Shown piece after piece: positions 13,985 through 16,569 of a stretch of 16,569 nt of DNA. The notes beneath the pieces were generated by a model. The model ran no database searches, was not told the origin of the DNA, and saw only the letters and a list, made by a program, of their open reading frames with translations. The stretch is from an uncultured Clostridia bacterium (GTDB lineage Bacteria > Bacillota_A > Clostridia > Oscillospirales > Oscillospiraceae), in the NCBI GenBank assembly GCA_946408145.1, contig CAMJQX010000009.1, positions 1-16,569 on the forward strand. The letters are read 5' to 3'. Numbering within the stretch: the stretch's first letter is position 1; each line of letters opens with the position of its first letter. Both the position numbers and the translations under genes were made by a program.

Positions 13985-14426
13985 ACTTCAAATACTTTGT
14001 CATCAATAGCGCGTTCTCTTTCGGAGAATCGTAATAGTTTTTGCGCAGGCCGACGGGGACGAAGCCGAGCCCGGCGTACAGCGCGATCGCCGGATCGTTG
14101 TGCTCGCGCACTTCCAGCGTCACGAAGCTGAGCGAAAGCGTCTCCGCCCGATCCAGCAGCGCCGCGGCCAGCGCGCGGCCGATCCCGCGCCGTCTTGCCT
14201 CCGGGGCGACGGCCACATTGGAGATGTAGCCCTCGTCGAGCACTGTCATCATCCCCACATAGCCGAGCACGCAGCCGTCCTCTTCGCCTACCAGGAAAAC
14301 ATGCTGTGCGTCCGGCATCTGGCTCTCGAGCTGTTCCCGCGTCCAGGGAACGGAGAAGCACAGGGATTCCAGCTCTTCGAGCCTGTCCAGATCAGCGGGG
14401 CGGGCGTCGCGAATACGGAGGCCCAT
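13983..14426 (-). CDS. rimI: Ribosomal protein S18-alanine N-acetyltransferase RimI (GNAT family)
   Basis: This 147-residue GNAT acetyltransferase has the normal RimI length. RimI acetylates the N-terminal alanine of ribosomal protein S18 from acetyl-CoA. Motif A with the pyrophosphate-binding loop is ISNVAVAPEARRRGIGRALA (68-87). The following strand-helix LEVREHNDPAIALYAGLGF (104-122) carries Glu105 and Tyr117 at positions typical of the catalytic residues. The C-terminal NYYDSPKENALLMTKYL (130-146) is also RimI-like. The start at 14426 is one base after the polA stop, with GGAGG inside the end of polA. Direct linkage to tsaD is the common arrangement and supports RimI over another GNAT enzyme, although relaxed-specificity N-acetyltransferases look alike. 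Confidence 0.92.
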   Translation of the reverse strand: MGLRIRDARPADLDRLEELESLCFSVPWTREQLESQMPDAQHVFLVGEEDGCVLGYVGMMTVLDEGYISNVAVAPEARRRGIGRALAAALLDRAETLSLSFVTLEVREHNDPAIALYAGLGFVPVGLRKNYYDSPKENALLMTKYLK

Positions 14427-14427
14427 C

Positions 14428-16569
14428 TCAGTGCGCCTCCGCCCAGCTGTGGCCGGTGTGCACCTCCGCCGTCAGCGGCACAGAGAGCTGCGCGGCATTC
14501 TCCATCTCTTCCTTAAGGATCAGAGAGACCTCTTCCGCCTCCGCCTCCGGGCACTCGACGATCAGCTCGTCATGCACCTGCAGAAGGAGCTTTGCCTCGA
14601 GCTTTTCCGCTTTGAGGCGCTCATAGACCCGCACCATGGCGATCTTGATGATGTCCGCCGCCGTGCCCTGGATCGGCATATTCAGCGCGACGCGCTCGCC
14701 GAAGGAGCGGATATTGAAATTTGAACTCTTTAGCTCCGGCATTTCACGCCGGCGGCCGTAGAGCGTGGTCACATAGCCGTCGGTCTTCGCCTGTTCCTTG
14801 ATGCGCGCCATATAGTCGCGCACGCCGTGGTATTTGCTCAGGTATGCCTCCATGTAGGCCTTGGCCTCGTTCGGCCATACGCCGATGTCCTGCGCCAGCG
14901 AGAAAGCGGAGATCCCGTAGACGATGCCGAAGTTGACAGCCTTGGCGCGGCTGCGCAGCGTCGGCGTGACCTCGGAAAGCGGCGTGTCGAACACCTGCGA
15001 GGCGGTGACGGCGTGGAAGTCCTCCCCGCTCAGGAAGGCCGCCCGCATGGTCTCGTCGCCGGAGATATGCGCCAGCAGCCGCAGCTCGATCTGGCTGTAG
15101 TCCGCGTCGACCAGCAGCTTGCCGGGGCTTGCCACGAACATGCCGCGGATCTGCGCGCCGAGCTTTTTGCGGATGGGGATGTTCTGCAGATTCGGCTCGC
15201 GGGAGGAGAGCCTGCCCGTGTCGGTGACGGTCATCTGAAAGCTCGTGTGGATGCGCCCGTCGTCGGAGATCACCTTCAGCAGGCCGTCGGCATAGGTGGA
15301 TTTGAGCTTTGTGAGCATACGGTATTCCAGCACCTCATCCACGATGGGGTGTTTGCCGCGCAGCTTTTCGAGTACGTCCGCGTTGGTGCTCCAACCGGTC
15401 TTGGTCTTCTTGCCGGAGGGCAGCATCAGATCCTCGAACAGCACCTCGCCGAGCTGCTTGGGCGACTGGATGTTGAACTCCCGCCCCGCGTGCAGCCAGA
15501 TGCTCTGCTGCAGGCGGGCGATGTCCGCGTTCAGGCTCTCGCCGAAGTCATAGAGCGCCCCGCGGTCCACGAGAAAGCCCGCCTGCTCCATCTCCGCCAG
15601 GACCCGGCAGAGCGGCAGTTCCGCAATCTCATACAGCATCGTCATGCCGTTCTCTTCCAGTTTTTCCCGCAGCACCGGCTCCAGAAGCCAAACGGCCTCG
15701 GCGCCGCCGCAGTCAAAGCCCAGATAGCGCGGCGTGATGCGGGCAAAGGAGTAGTCGCTGCCCGTGGCGTCGAGCAGATAGGCGGCCAGCGCCGTGTCGA
15801 AGACAAAGCCGTCAATGGGCAGGCCTTCGGCGAGCAGCAGGCTCATCAGCTCCTTCACATGGTGGGAGCTCTTTTTCTTTTCCGGGTCGAAGATCGCCCG
15901 CAAAAGCTGATTGTACGCTTCGCCGCAGCTCGACCAGGCGAGCTCGTAGACCCGCTCGCCGTCGCAGACCTCGATCCGCTCGAGCCCGTCGAGCGGCATC
16001 ACCGCAAGACGCTCCGCCTTTGCGATCGCCGCGCGCAGCGCGGAGATCTCCTCTTCGCTCTGCACCGCGACGCGCTCCATGGCCGCAGCCGTGCTCTCGA
16101 TCGCAGCGTCCTCCGGCGGGGTCAGCCCCCACTTTTCGATGAATTTGAGAAAGCCCAGCCGCTTCAGCATGCCATAGAGCTCGGGCTTGTAGCCGTGATC
16201 CCAGAGATTGTCCTCCGGGCGGAAAGCGAGCGGGACCTCGCGGAAGATCGTCGCAAGCCAGAAGGACATTCTTGCGCTCTCCTCCCCGTCGGCAAGCTTC
16301 CTGCGCAGACTGTCGCGGATCTCGAGCTTGTCGAGATCCGCATAGATCGCGTCGATCGTGTCATATTTGCGAATCAGCTCCAGCGCGGTCTTTTCACCGA
16401 CGCCGGGCACGCCCGGGATATTGTCCGAGCTGTCGCCCATCAGGGCCTTGAGGTCTATCATCCGAAGCGGCGCGAAGCCGTACTCCCTGCGGAATTCCTC
16501 AGGCGTATAGAGGATGGTCTCGGTCTGGCCCATGCGGGTCTTGACGTTGCAGACCGTGGTCGTATCGCT
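14428..16569 (-). CDS. polA: DNA polymerase I (5' end outside window)
   Basis: 713 residues are visible. The frame is open to the right edge, so the N-terminal part of the 5'-3' exonuclease domain lies outside. The fragment starts in that domain's C-terminal half, shown by GDSSDNIPGVPGVGEKTALE (fragment residues 45-64), which is the helix-3-turn-helix DNA-binding element. A middle 3'-5' exonuclease-like domain follows (about 165-300). The polymerase domain has motif A LLVDADYSQIELRLLAHISG (485-504), motif B RSRAKAVNFGIVYG (539-552) and motif C QVHDELIVE (664-672). The middle domain lacks the D-x-E of proofreading exonucleases: the matching stretch reads ERLAVMPLDGLERIEV. It is therefore probably inactive, as in several Gram-positive and thermophile Pol I enzymes. 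The enzyme fills gaps in repair and replaces RNA primers. It heads the visible part of the operon; rimI starts one base after its stop. Confidence 0.97.
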   Translation of the reverse strand, partial: SDTTTVCNVKTRMGQTETILYTPEEFRREYGFAPLRMIDLKALMGDSSDNIPGVPGVGEKTALELIRKYDTIDAIYADLDKLEIRDSLRRKLADGEESARMSFWLATIFREVPLAFRPEDNLWDHGYKPELYGMLKRLGFLKFIEKWGLTPPEDAAIESTAAAMERVAVQSEEEISALRAAIAKAERLAVMPLDGLERIEVCDGERVYELAWSSCGEAYNQLLRAIFDPEKKKSSHHVKELMSLLLAEGLPIDGFVFDTALAAYLLDATGSDYSFARITPRYLGFDCGGAEAVWLLEPVLREKLEENGMTMLYEIAELPLCRVLAEMEQAGFLVDRGALYDFGESLNADIARLQQSIWLHAGREFNIQSPKQLGEVLFEDLMLPSGKKTKTGWSTNADVLEKLRGKHPIVDEVLEYRMLTKLKSTYADGLLKVISDDGRIHTSFQMTVTDTGRLSSREPNLQNIPIRKKLGAQIRGMFVASPGKLLVDADYSQIELRLLAHISGDETMRAAFLSGEDFHAVTASQVFDTPLSEVTPTLRSRAKAVNFGIVYGISAFSLAQDIGVWPNEAKAYMEAYLSKYHGVRDYMARIKEQAKTDGYVTTLYGRRREMPELKSSNFNIRSFGERVALNMPIQGTAADIIKIAMVRVYERLKAEKLEAKLLLQVHDELIVECPEAEAEEVSLILKEEMENAAQLSVPLTAEVHTGHSWAEAH

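Noticed and set aside
1..16569. Search for CRISPR arrays, insertion sequences, phage, toxin-antitoxin or defence genes
   Set aside because: No regularly spaced repeats, transposase or integrase motifs, terminal repeats or small paired toxin/antitoxin frames were seen on either strand; all substantial genes are accounted for by metabolic, transport or housekeeping families.

Overview
The window looks like chromosomal DNA from a high-GC member of the Firmicutes, probably class Clostridia (Oscillospirales/Ruminococcaceae-like). This placement is inferred from several things: strong AGGAGG-type ribosome binding sites, sigma-A-like promoters, hairpin-plus-T terminators, a tRNA gene with encoded CCA, a clostridial-type single-chain L-serine dehydratase, an Opp transporter with an enlarged OppC, and a PolA whose proofreading motifs are not visible. 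Genes are densely packed in short operons. I see no insertion sequence, phage gene, CRISPR array or defence cassette.

Region 1 (1-2369, + strand) holds the 3' end of a likely SAM-dependent methyltransferase gene, a HpcH/HpaI-family aldolase, and a single-chain iron-sulfur L-serine dehydratase. The last two overlap by 4 bases, and both belong to families that yield pyruvate. A 16-bp hairpin terminator (2396-2433) separates them from the convergent operon that follows.

Region 2 (8640 down to 2396, - strand) is a complete oligopeptide/dipeptide ABC import operon in the order oppB-oppC-oppD-oppF-substrate-binding protein. It is driven by a clear promoter with a perfect TATAAT (8612-8640). OppB and OppC form the membrane channel, OppD and OppF hydrolyse ATP, and the exported binding protein captures peptides. 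OppC carries a large extra domain of about 120 residues. The binding protein has a Sec signal peptide without a recognisable lipobox.

Region 3 (8811-10447) holds a small YkvA/DUF1232 membrane protein gene on the - strand with its own promoter and terminator. Divergent from it is a gene fusing a hypoxanthine/uracil-type DNA glycosylase to a minimal inorganic-pyrophosphatase-like domain. A tRNA-Thr(CGU) gene follows, with its own promoter and terminator.

Region 4 (10465-12265, - strand) holds a MATE-family efflux transporter and a lower-GC, gene-free stretch of about 430 bases. That stretch contains a GC-rich hairpin next to the MATE ribosome binding site, nested TTTTCAG/CTGAAAA inverted repeats, and a cluster of DnaA-box-like 9-mers.

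Region 5 (16569 down to 12266, - strand) is a housekeeping operon: polA (5' end outside the window), rimI, tsaD (TTG start) and radC. It links DNA repair/replication, protein N-terminal acetylation and tRNA t6A modification.

Most of the window is ordinary. The items most worth a second look are the glycosylase-pyrophosphatase fusion, the nested repeats and DnaA-like boxes in the 11.8-12.3 kb gap, and the OppC insertion. I found no convincing new multi-gene system.
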